NCBI GenBank assembly: GCA_020425485.1
Contig: JAGQRL010000109.1
Location: 3,970-9,090 of the forward strand
DNA from: Rhodospirillaceae bacterium
GTDB taxonomy: Bacteria > Pseudomonadota > Alphaproteobacteria > DSM-16000 > Inquilinaceae
Length of the DNA: 5,121 nt
Direction of reading: 5' to 3'
How positions within the stretch are numbered: position 1 is the first letter of the stretch; each line of letters begins with the position of its first letter. Positions 1 to 5,121 of the stretch are shown piece by piece. Below the pieces are notes generated by a model that saw nothing but the letters and a program-made list of their open reading frames with translations, was not told the origin of the DNA and did no database searches. Both the position numbers and the translations under genes were made by a program.

Positions 1-7
1 TCGTCTC

Positions 8-703
8 TCACCCGTCCGTTCGCCGCAAGCGGCCGGCATCGCTCATCCGCTGGACGATCACGCGGAAGGCCACGCCGCCATGGTCGAGCTGGAAGGTGGA
101 CAGCGTCAGCGCCCGCCCCTGCAAGTCGGCCAAGGTCATCTCCTCCAGGTTCCAGAGCTGGTGGCGGCCGGGGTAGCGGTGCGGCCGCACCTCCACCAGC
201 CGGAGCTGGGACCAGCGGCCGGCGAGGACCACGCGGCCATCCTGCCGCGCCGTCATCCCCATCTCGTCCATCTCCAACTCAAGCTTGGCCCCGGACCATT
301 CCGTTACCCGCTTGCGATACTCCCGCCGGAAGATGGGAAGGGCGGCGAGCAGCCCGACGCCCATGGCCGCACACACCGCCAGGGCGGCAAGCAGGATGTT
401 GAGGAGATCCTCCATCAGCTCGCCGCGCTCGATGGCGCCGGCCACGCCCGCCCCCAGGATCACCACCAGGAGGATCGCGACGACCCAGATCATCGGGTAG
501 ATGATCCGCCGGCGGTAGCGCTTGCGCGCCTCCGCAAGCGTGAGGCTGTGGATGATCTGCCGGCCCGCGGGGGCCTGGCGCCGGCGAAACTTCCAGTCGA
601 CCCGGAACAGCTCCGTCAGCGCCCGGTCGGCCTGGCTGCCGCGCCGCACGATCAGGGCGCCGTCCTCCGCCGTTCTCAGATCATCTCCGCGAACCTGCAC
701 CAT
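8..703 (-). CDS. Hypothetical two-TM membrane protein, possibly YcxB-like
   Basis: I do not recognise this gene. It encodes 231 residues from the chosen start. Residues 1-66 are charged and probably cytosolic, with a very basic stretch (RKRYRRR) just before the membrane. Two hydrophobic segments follow at about 67-90 and 100-124, joined by a short acidic loop (ERGELMED), so both ends should be cytosolic by the positive-inside rule. Residues 126-231 are soluble and contain a pattern like the YcxB-type domain: a beta-rich stretch, then RWSQLRLVEV, then a second strand region ending in LSTFQL. That domain call is inference from pattern only. The ATG at 703 is preferred because GGGAGAGG lies 6 nt upstream; a GTG at 730 in the same frame would add nine residues but has no visible ribosome binding site. 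It lies downstream of the SorC-type regulator on the same strand, 130 bp away, and has no obvious link to the dehydrogenase operon. No signal peptide or catalytic motif is seen. Confidence 0.7.
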   Translation of the reverse strand: MVQVRGDDLRTAEDGALIVRRGSQADRALTELFRVDWKFRRRQAPAGRQIIHSLTLAEARKRYRRRIIYPMIWVVAILLVVILGAGVAGAIERGELMEDLLNILLAALAVCAAMGVGLLAALPIFRREYRKRVTEWSGAKLELEMDEMGMTARQDGRVVLAGRWSQLRLVEVRPHRYPGRHQLWNLEEMTLADLQGRALTLSTFQLDHGGVAFRVIVQRMSDAGRLRRTDG

Positions 704-833
704 CGGCTGCCTCTCCCGGACTGCACGCACGCAATAGGGGGCTGGCGAATTCCGTCACCGGTGTGGCGCAGGCGCATCGCCCGGAAACCTCAACCTGAAT
801 CTGAACGATAAAAAAGCACCACAACCCAATGAA
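704..833. other. Intergenic gap with AT-rich patch (possible minus-strand promoter)
   Basis: This 130-bp gap separates the regulator gene from the membrane-protein gene, both on the minus strand. Positions about 800-840 are strikingly AT-rich for this window, including a run of six A (810-815; T-run on the minus strand). A weak minus-strand -10 candidate, TATCGT (complement of 805-810), lies here and could serve the downstream gene, but no good -35 matches it. I see no GC stem directly before the T-run, so a rho-independent terminator for the regulator is not supported. An 8-bp palindrome CACCGGTG sits at 756-763. Apart from the ribosome binding site nothing else is clear. Confidence 0.3.
710..717 (-). 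promoter_or_regulatory. Ribosome binding site fixing the start of the membrane-protein gene
   Basis: On the minus strand this reads GGGAGAGG, 6 nt before the ATG at 701-703. It supports that start over the in-frame GTG at 728-730, which would place this purine-rich motif inside the coding region. Confidence 0.55.
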
Positions 834-1868
834 CTAAATACATTCTTCTTCCAGAGACTGCTGCCGGCCGGCCAGTTCGGCGGCACAGGCATGGTCGATG
901 AACAGTCCGCGCACCAGCCCCGAAGCCAGGATCGCCCGCGCCGCTTCCGCCTTGCCGGCCCCGGCGCACAGCAGCACCACCTCCTGCCGGCGCAGCGCCG
1001 CCATGTCGATGGCCAGGGTACGGGCGTTCAGCGGGCTCTCCACCGGCCGGCCGCTGCGATCGAAGAACACCCCCAGGGTATCCCCCACCGCCCCGGCGGC
1101 GCGCAGCCCCGCCAAGTCCTCGCCGCTCAGCAGGCCGCTCTGGTAGAGGAAGGAGCGCTCGTCGCATTCGCCCAGGCTGATCACCGACAGATCGGCGCGC
1201 CGCGCCAGGTCCAGCGCCTCCGCCACGATGTGCTGGGACATCAGCACCCGCCGGTCCTCCGCCGTATCGGCGATGAAGGGCACCGGTAGGAAATGGCCTT
1301 CGCCGCCGGTGCGCACGGCCAGTTCCTGCACCACCTCGAACGGGTTGGTGGCGGCATTGCGGGTGAGCGAGCCCATCAGCGACACCCACACCGGCAGCAC
1401 GTCTGCCCCCACCCCGCCGATCTGGCGGGCCATTGCGGCGAGCGTGCGCCCCCAGCCGACGCCGACGATGATGCCGGGATGCGCCTTCAGCCGGCGCCGC
1501 AGCCAGCGCGCCGCCATGCCGCCCACCGCCCGCCGTGCCAGCGCTTCGGCGGGATCGCCCGGCTCCGGCCGCGCCCGCCCCGGCCCGCGCACACCGACCG
1601 GCGGTTCCGGCGGCACCAGCGGCGGCGTCACCGTGCAGAAGTCGAGCCCATGGGCGGCACACAGGGCGGTTTCCAGCGCCACCATGTCGGACAGCGGATG
1701 GTCGATGGTGATGCGCACCACGCCCTGTTCGCGCGCCAGAGCCAAGAGGCGCGTGACCTTGATGCGCGACACTCCCAGAAGGGCCGCGGTGCGTTCCTGG
1801 GTGTTGCCGGCGACGTAGTGCTGCCAGGCTGCCCGCACCATCAGTTCGGTGTCGTCATCGGGCTCCAT
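834..1868 (-). CDS. SorC/DeoR-family sugar-binding transcriptional regulator
   Basis: A 344-residue cytosolic DNA-binding regulator of the SorC family, whose members bind phosphorylated sugars or related metabolites through a C-terminal effector domain. Residues 12-55 are the winged helix-turn-helix: AAWQHYVAGNTQ, then GVSRIKVTRLLALAREQG (residues 32-49, probable recognition helix) and the strand VVRITI. The effector domain starts near residue 107 and shows the family hallmarks GVGWGRTL (136-143), SLMGSLTRN, and the NPFEVVQELA...FLPVPFIAD stretch. Length is slightly above the usual 310-330, explained by a Pro/Gly/Arg-rich insert at about 81-106 between the two domains. The ATG at 1868 is the only good start; its ribosome binding site is weak. 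It is transcribed divergently from the E1-E1-E2 operon, so it is the likely local regulator of that operon and of itself. Ligand and sign of regulation cannot be read from the sequence. Confidence 0.92.
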   Translation of the reverse strand: MEPDDDTELMVRAAWQHYVAGNTQERTAALLGVSRIKVTRLLALAREQGVVRITIDHPLSDMVALETALCAAHGLDFCTVTPPLVPPEPPVGVRGPGRARPEPGDPAEALARRAVGGMAARWLRRRLKAHPGIIVGVGWGRTLAAMARQIGGVGADVLPVWVSLMGSLTRNAATNPFEVVQELAVRTGGEGHFLPVPFIADTAEDRRVLMSQHIVAEALDLARRADLSVISLGECDERSFLYQSGLLSGEDLAGLRAAGAVGDTLGVFFDRSGRPVESPLNARTLAIDMAALRRQEVVLLCAGAGKAEAARAILASGLVRGLFIDHACAAELAGRQQSLEEECI

Positions 1869-1896
1869 GATGCCGTCGCCGTCGGTATGCAGATCG

Positions 1897-1913
1897 CGGG
1901 GGGCGGCCCCCCG
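1897..1913. repeat. GC-rich hairpin in the leader of the regulator gene
   Basis: A 7-bp perfect inverted repeat (CGGGGGG / CCCCCCG) flanks a 3-base loop. It lies 28 bp upstream of the regulator start codon, so if transcription starts further upstream it would form a very stable stem in the mRNA leader. It has no following T-run and is not a standard terminator. It may be only a by-product of high GC. Confidence 0.45.
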
Positions 1914-1943
1914 ATGCCCCGAAACCCTCGGAACACGGCCGAA

Positions 1944-1973
1944 AGCTTAGGCTTGCGCCACCAAGCTTGGCAA
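1944..1973 (-). promoter_or_regulatory. Weak candidate promoter for the regulator gene
   Basis: On the minus strand, TTGCCA (complement of 1968-1973, five of six matches to TTGACA) is followed after 18 bp by TAAGCT (complement of 1944-1949, only three of six matches to TATAAT). The start of transcription would fall about 65-70 bp before the regulator ATG. The two AAGCTT motifs, 20 bp apart, overlap this element, which would suit autoregulation. The weak -10 makes this tentative. Confidence 0.25.
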
Positions 1974-2020
1974 CGCGCCCGGGCACTCCCCGGCCTGGAT
2001 GCTTGAACATAAGGCTTGCG
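1945..2020. promoter_or_regulatory. Cluster of GCTTG motifs, candidate operator region
   Basis: GCTTG occurs at 1951, 1965, 2001 and 2014, with a GCTTA at 1945 and the inverted CAAGC at 1962. The longer unit AGGCTTGCG is repeated exactly at 1949-1957 and 2012-2020, 63 bp apart, which is six helical turns. CCAAGCTTGG at 1961-1970 is a perfect 10-bp palindrome. Such a density in a 76-bp divergent spacer next to a SorC-type gene suggests binding sites for an oligomeric regulator acting on both promoters. The assignment to this regulator is inference; I know of no consensus that would prove it. Confidence 0.4.
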
Positions 2021-2030
2021 GGTGTACAAT
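2003..2030 (+). promoter_or_regulatory. Candidate sigma-70 promoter of the E1-E1-E2 operon
   Basis: TTGAAC (2003-2008, four of six matches to TTGACA) and TACAAT (2025-2030, five of six matches to TATAAT) are separated by 16 bp. Transcription would start near 2037, about 38 nt before the chosen start codon. One copy of the AGGCTTGCG repeat lies inside the spacer and the palindrome ACAATTGT (2026-2033) overlaps the -10, so a bound regulator could block or remodel RNA polymerase here. No sigma-54 GG-N10-GC element was found in the intergenic region. Confidence 0.5.
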
Positions 2031-2036
2031 TGTCAC
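2022..2036. repeat. Imperfect inverted repeat over the -10 element
   Basis: The core ACAATTGT (2026-2033) is a perfect 8-bp palindrome. GTG on its left and CAC on its right extend the symmetry if a single extra T (2025) is allowed. Its position over the -10 and start region makes it an alternative operator candidate to the GCTTG cluster. Confidence 0.3.
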
Positions 2037-2061
2037 AGGCGACGAACACAAGATCGCCAAT

Positions 2062-2067
2062 GGGGAG
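2062..2067 (+). promoter_or_regulatory. Ribosome binding site for the E1 alpha gene
   Basis: GGGGAG lies 7 nt before the GTG at 2075 and is the reason for choosing that start. An in-frame ATG at 2060 directly overlaps this motif and has no purine-rich sequence of its own upstream. Confidence 0.5.
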
Positions 2068-2074
2068 CGTTCCG

Positions 2075-3103
2075 GTGGCCGACGACGGCAGCAATCGATC
2101 AGGACTCCAACTCTACCGCACTATGCGCCGGATCCGCACCTTCGAAGAGCGGGTGGGCGAGCTGTTCGTGCGCCAGCAAACCGCCGGCAGCATGCTGCAT
2201 CTGTCGATCGGCGAAGAGGGGGCGGCAGCCGGCGTCGGCACCGCCATGCGGGAGGGGGACAGTTTCACCACCCACCACCGCGGCCACGGCATCTTTATCG
2301 CCCGCGGCGCCGATCCCAACCGGATGATGGCGGAAATCGCCGGCAAGGCCGCCGGCTACTGTGCCGGCAAGGGCGGCTCGATGCACATCGCCGACATGGC
2401 GCTCGGCCATCTCGGCGCCAACGCCATCGTCGGCGGCGGCATTCCGGCCGTTGTCGGCGCCGGGCTCAGCTACCGCCACCACAAGCGGCCCAACGTTTCC
2501 GTCGCCTTTTTCGGCGACGGTGCCCTGCAGCAGGGCATCCTCTACGAATCGATGAACATGGCCGCCCTCTGGCACCTGCCGGTGCTGTTCGTGTGCATCA
2601 ACAACCAGTACGGCATGGGCACGCGCATCGACCGCGCGTCGGCCAGCCTGGCCTTCGACGAGCGGGCGCGCAGCTTCGGGCTGCTGGGCGAAATCGTCGA
2701 CGGCACCGATGTGGAAGCGGTGCGCGACACGGCGGAAACGCTGGTGGCCGCGGCACGGGCCGGCAGGCCGGGCTTCCTGGCGGTCGACTGCTTCCGCTTC
2801 TACGGCCACGCGCGGATGGACAAGAGCCCCTATCGCAGTGCCGAGGAGGAGGCCGAAGGCCGCGCCCGCGATCCCCTGAAGCGCCAGCACGCGCGCCTGA
2901 CGGGCGATGGCGTCGCCTCCGAGAACGATTTGGCGGCCATCGATGCCGACGCGGCGGCGGAGATGGATGGTGCGGTGGACTTCGCCATCGCCGCCGAGAA
3001 GCCGGCACCCGCCGCCCTGTTCGGAGACGTCTACGGCGCCGACCAGCCGCCGCCGGAACCGCTGGCCAGCCGCCTGGACCGTGTGCTGGGGGCCACGCCA
3101 TGA
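2075..3103 (+). CDS. acoA: ThDP-dependent dehydrogenase E1 component, alpha subunit (acetoin/2-oxoacid type)
   Basis: A 342-residue cytosolic E1 alpha subunit. With the beta subunit it should form the alpha2beta2 enzyme that cleaves acetoin or decarboxylates a 2-oxo acid on thiamine diphosphate and hands the acyl group to lipoyl-E2. Family motifs are all present: HRGHG (68-72), GKGGSMHI (98-105), and the ThDP/Mg motif GDG (147-149) followed 26 residues later by NN (176-177). The late loop reads FYGHARMDKSPYR; the Aco-type proteins I remember tend to have GHFEGD here. Length is normal for the family. The GTG at 2075 is chosen for its GGGGAG ribosome binding site; ATG 2060 would add five residues and an ATG-like start at 1967 would run through the promoter. 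It is the first gene of the operon, and its stop overlaps the next start (ATGA). Symbol acoA rests mainly on the E2 further on; a pyruvate or other 2-oxoacid E1 alpha is possible. Confidence 0.9.
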   Translation: MADDGSNRSGLQLYRTMRRIRTFEERVGELFVRQQTAGSMLHLSIGEEGAAAGVGTAMREGDSFTTHHRGHGIFIARGADPNRMMAEIAGKAAGYCAGKGGSMHIADMALGHLGANAIVGGGIPAVVGAGLSYRHHKRPNVSVAFFGDGALQQGILYESMNMAALWHLPVLFVCINNQYGMGTRIDRASASLAFDERARSFGLLGEIVDGTDVEAVRDTAETLVAAARAGRPGFLAVDCFRFYGHARMDKSPYRSAEEEAEGRARDPLKRQHARLTGDGVASENDLAAIDADAAAEMDGAVDFAIAAEKPAPAALFGDVYGADQPPPEPLASRLDRVLGATP

Positions 3104-4125
3104 ACGAGCTGCTCAGCACCGGTGCCCCCGCCGCCGAAGCCCGCGGTGCCCAGCAGACCACCTATCGCGACGCCCTGCGCCAGGCGCTGGACGACGCCAT
3201 GGCGGCCGATCCCGACATCATCGTGATGGGCGAGGAGGTGGGCCGCTACGGCGGGGCCTACGGCGTCACCAAGGGCCTGCTCGACCGCTACGGCGAAACC
3301 CGCGTGATCGATGCGCCGATTTCCGAGGCCGGCATCGTCGGTGCTGCGGTCGGCGCTGCCATGACCGGGCTGAGGCCCGTGGCGGAGCTGATGTATGTGG
3401 ACTTCTTCGGCCTCGCCATGGACCAGATCGCCAACCAGGCAGCCAAGATCCGCTACATGTTCGGCGGCCAGATCGGCGTGCCCATGGTGCTGCGCACCCA
3501 AGGCGGCACCGGCCGCTCCGCCGGCGCCCAGCACAGCCAGAGCCTGGAAGGCTGGATCCTCAACACGCCGGGGCTCAGGCTCGCCATGCCGGGCACGGTG
3601 TCGGACGCCTACCACCTGCTGCGCGCAGCCCTCACCCAGCCGGACCCGGTGGTGTTCATCGAGCACAAGTCGCTCTACACCGGCCAGGGGCTGCTGGACA
3701 CCGCCACGCCCGATGCCCCCTGGGGCCAAGCGGTGGTGCGCCGGCCGGGGCGCGACGTGACGCTGGTGGCCTATTCGCGCATGGTGAAGGTGGCGCTGGA
3801 AGCGGCCGATGCGCTGGCCGCCCAGGGCATCGAGGCGGAAGTGGTGGACCTGCGCACGCTCAACCCGCTGGACAGCGACACTGTGGCCCAATCGGTGATC
3901 CGCACCGGCCGCGCCGCGGTGCTGAGCGAAGCCTGCCTCACCGGTGGCCCGGCGGCGGAAATCGCCCAGCGCATCAGCGAGGATGCCTTCGACTGGCTGG
4001 AAGAACCGGTGTTGCGCATCGCCGGGGAGGATGTGCCGATCCCCGTGGCCGTGGACCTGGAAGCCGCCAGCATTCCCACCGTCCCCCGCGTGGTCGACGC
4101 GGTGGCCCGCCTGGTGCTGCCATGA
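3100..4125 (+). CDS. acoB: ThDP-dependent dehydrogenase E1 component, beta subunit (acetoin/2-oxoacid type)
   Basis: A 341-residue E1 beta subunit, the partner of the preceding alpha subunit. The N-terminal pyrimidine-binding half carries MGEEVGRYGGAYGVTKGL (43-60) and PISEAG, in which Glu76 should contact the ThDP aminopyrimidine. AQHSQSLE (143-150) includes His145, the conserved active-site histidine. The C-terminal transketolase-type half, from about 205, has the usual VTLVAYSRMV and VVDLRTLNPLD motifs and the ending PTVPRVVDAVARLVL. About 19 Ala/Gly-rich residues precede the first conserved stretch (TYRDALRQALDDAM); no other start fits, since the ATG at 3100 overlaps the E1 alpha stop as ATGA and has GGGGG 7 nt upstream. 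Translational coupling with E1 alpha would help keep subunits equimolar. The segment RTQGGTGRSAGAQHSQ differs from the AcoB proteins I remember, so the substrate remains open. Confidence 0.92.
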   Translation: MNELLSTGAPAAEARGAQQTTYRDALRQALDDAMAADPDIIVMGEEVGRYGGAYGVTKGLLDRYGETRVIDAPISEAGIVGAAVGAAMTGLRPVAELMYVDFFGLAMDQIANQAAKIRYMFGGQIGVPMVLRTQGGTGRSAGAQHSQSLEGWILNTPGLRLAMPGTVSDAYHLLRAALTQPDPVVFIEHKSLYTGQGLLDTATPDAPWGQAVVRRPGRDVTLVAYSRMVKVALEAADALAAQGIEAEVVDLRTLNPLDSDTVAQSVIRTGRAAVLSEACLTGGPAAEIAQRISEDAFDWLEEPVLRIAGEDVPIPVAVDLEAASIPTVPRVVDAVARLVLP

Positions 4126-5121
4126 CCGCCGAGCCCGCCCTGGCCGACGCGCCGCCGCTGCTGCTCACCCTGCCGCGGCTGGGCGAAACCATGGAGCAGG
4201 GCCGCGTCGTTGCCTGGGTGGTGGCCGAGGGACAGGACTACCGGCGCGGCGAAACGCTGCTGGAAGTGGAAACCGACAAGACGGTGGTGGAAGTGCCCGC
4301 CCTGGGCGACGGCCGCATGCTCCGCCACCTGGTGGCCGAAGGCGACGTGCTGGCCGTCGGGGCCGCAATCGCCGAGGTGGCGGGCGACGCCAGCGCCACG
4401 GCGGCGCCACCGCCGCAGGCCGAGGCCGCCGAACCCGACGCCGAGCCCCCCGCCGAACCGTCCGCCCCCGCCGAAGGTGCGCCAGCGTCCTCCCCCATAG
4501 CGCAGGTCCCGGAGCGGCCGCGCGCCGCCCCCGGTGCCCGCCGGCTGGCCCGCCAGCGCGGCGTGAGCCTGGAGGCGATTGCCGGCAGCGGCCGGCGCGG
4601 GCGCATTCAGCGCGCCGATGTGGAGCGCGCCGATGCCGGCAGGGCTCCCGCTCCTGCCCGCGCGCAGCGGCGCTGGCCCGGCGATGCCGGGGCGGAACTG
4701 GGCGAGATGCTGGACATCGCCGGCGGCCGCCTGTTCATCCGCCGCTGGAAGGGCGACGGCGAACCGCTGCTGCTGCTGCACGGCTTCGCCGGGGACCTCA
4801 CCACCTATGCCGCCACCGGGGCCGACCTGTCGCGCCGCGGCCATGCCGTGCTGGCGCTCGACATGCCGGGCCACGGCCGGTCGGACCACCCCGCCGACAC
4901 GCCGGACGGGCTGGCCGCTGCCGTCGCCGATGCGCTGGCCCGCCTCGACCTCACCGGGGTGCGGCTGGTTGGCCAGTCCCTCGGGGCCGCCGTCGCCATC
5001 CTGGTCGCCCAGGCGGTGCCCGACCGGGTGGCAGCCCTCGACCTGCTCGCCCCCGCCGGGCTCGCCACCCAGGTGGACCAGGGCTTTGTCGACGGGCTGC
5101 TGGCCGCCGCCACGCCGCAGG
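4122..5121 (+). CDS. acoC: Dihydrolipoyl E2 with alpha/beta-hydrolase domain (AcoC-like), 3' end beyond the window
   Basis: The reading frame stays open from the ATG at 4122 to the window end, giving 333 residues. Residues 13-88 are a lipoyl domain; the lipoylated lysine is K53 in ETDKT. A flexible Ala/Pro/Glu linker (about 89-130) leads to a peripheral subunit (E3)-binding domain at 135-167, with ARRLARQRGV and GSGRRGRIQRADV. After a second short linker, from about 193, comes an alpha/beta-hydrolase fold instead of a CAT acyltransferase core: LLLLHGFAGD (oxyanion region, H220-G221), LDMPGHGRS (246-254) and the nucleophile elbow GQSLG with Ser286. The catalytic Asp/Glu and His should lie past the end. 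Such lipoyl-hydrolase fusions are known as AcoC, the E2 of acetoin dehydrogenase, which would transfer acetyl from lipoyl to CoA. Its start overlaps the E1 beta stop (ATGA), indicating coupling. The ribosome binding site is weak. Confidence 0.9.
   Translation, partial: MTAEPALADAPPLLLTLPRLGETMEQGRVVAWVVAEGQDYRRGETLLEVETDKTVVEVPALGDGRMLRHLVAEGDVLAVGAAIAEVAGDASATAAPPPQAEAAEPDAEPPAEPSAPAEGAPASSPIAQVPERPRAAPGARRLARQRGVSLEAIAGSGRRGRIQRADVERADAGRAPAPARAQRRWPGDAGAELGEMLDIAGGRLFIRRWKGDGEPLLLLHGFAGDLTTYAATGADLSRRGHAVLALDMPGHGRSDHPADTPDGLAAAVADALARLDLTGVRLVGQSLGAAVAILVAQAVPDRVAALDLLAPAGLATQVDQGFVDGLLAAATPQ

Noticed and set aside
756..780. Small palindrome CACCGGTG and tandem TGCGCC (minus strand) as an operator or attachment site
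   Set aside because: They are short, GC-rich and expected by chance, with no partner copy elsewhere in the window.
810..815. T-run on the minus strand as a rho-independent terminator of the regulator gene
   Set aside because: No GC-rich stem-loop directly precedes the run on the minus strand.
1293..2006. Plus-strand frame of 237 codons antisense to the regulator and running into the spacer
   Set aside because: It has no family motif and unusual composition. The minus-strand SorC reading explains the same DNA and the frame would cover the promoter region.
1869..2074. Sigma-54 promoter as in classical acetoin operons
   Set aside because: No GG-N10-GC spacing with the TGGCAC/TTGC context was found upstream of the E1 alpha gene.
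1967..2074. N-terminal extension of E1 alpha from an upstream in-frame start
   Set aside because: It would translate through the -35/-10 candidate, gives a sequence unlike the family, and lacks a ribosome binding site. GTG 2075 has GGGGAG at good distance.
2099..2890. Long open frame of 263 codons on the minus strand, antisense to E1 alpha
   Set aside because: It mirrors the E1 alpha codons in high-GC DNA, has His/Ala/Gly-rich low-complexity translation and no domain motif. The plus-strand gene has all family motifs.
3771..4889. Open frame of 372 codons on the minus strand across E1 beta and E2
   Set aside because: It spans two well-supported plus-strand genes, has Gly/Arg-rich low-complexity translation and no recognisable domain. 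It is a GC-bias artefact.

Overview
This is a GC-rich window (roughly 70% G+C by eye) with strong codon bias and tightly packed, overlapping genes. It looks like the chromosome or a large replicon of a proteobacterium. An alphaproteobacterium, for example of the Rhodospirillales type, fits the SorC-type regulator and the composition, but nothing here fixes the taxonomy. No RNA genes, mobile elements or CRISPR arrays were seen.

Layout: (1) 8-703, minus strand: an unrecognised protein with two membrane segments and a soluble C-terminal part, perhaps YcxB-like. (2) 704-833: a non-coding gap with a marked AT-rich patch. (3) 834-1868, minus strand: a SorC/DeoR-family regulator with an N-terminal helix-turn-helix and a sugar-phosphate-type effector domain. 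(4) 1869-2074: the divergent intergenic region. It holds a plausible sigma-70 promoter for the rightward operon, a cluster of GCTTG motifs that could be the regulator's operators, a weaker leftward promoter candidate and a GC hairpin. (5) 2075-3103, 3100-4125 and 4122-5121 (cut by the window end), plus strand: an operon for a thiamine-diphosphate 2-oxoacid/acetoin dehydrogenase complex, E1 alpha, E1 beta and E2. Both junctions are ATGA overlaps.

How the genes work together: the two E1 subunits would form an alpha2beta2 enzyme that decarboxylates a 2-oxo acid or cleaves acetoin on ThDP. The acyl group would pass to the lipoyl-lysine of the E2. That E2 has a lipoyl domain, an E3-binding domain and then an alpha/beta-hydrolase fold in place of the usual CAT-type acyltransferase core. 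This is the AcoC-like arrangement known from acetoin dehydrogenase systems, so acetoin or a related ketol/2-oxo acid is the best substrate guess. Control by a SorC-type regulator, with no sigma-54 promoter visible, differs from the classical AcoR-dependent acetoin operons. It leaves room for a sugar-derived inducer and a different substrate. The E3 (dihydrolipoamide dehydrogenase) gene is not in the window.

The most interesting points are the hybrid E2, the pairing of a SorC regulator with an aco-like complex, and the repeated GCTTG elements overlapping the operon promoter.
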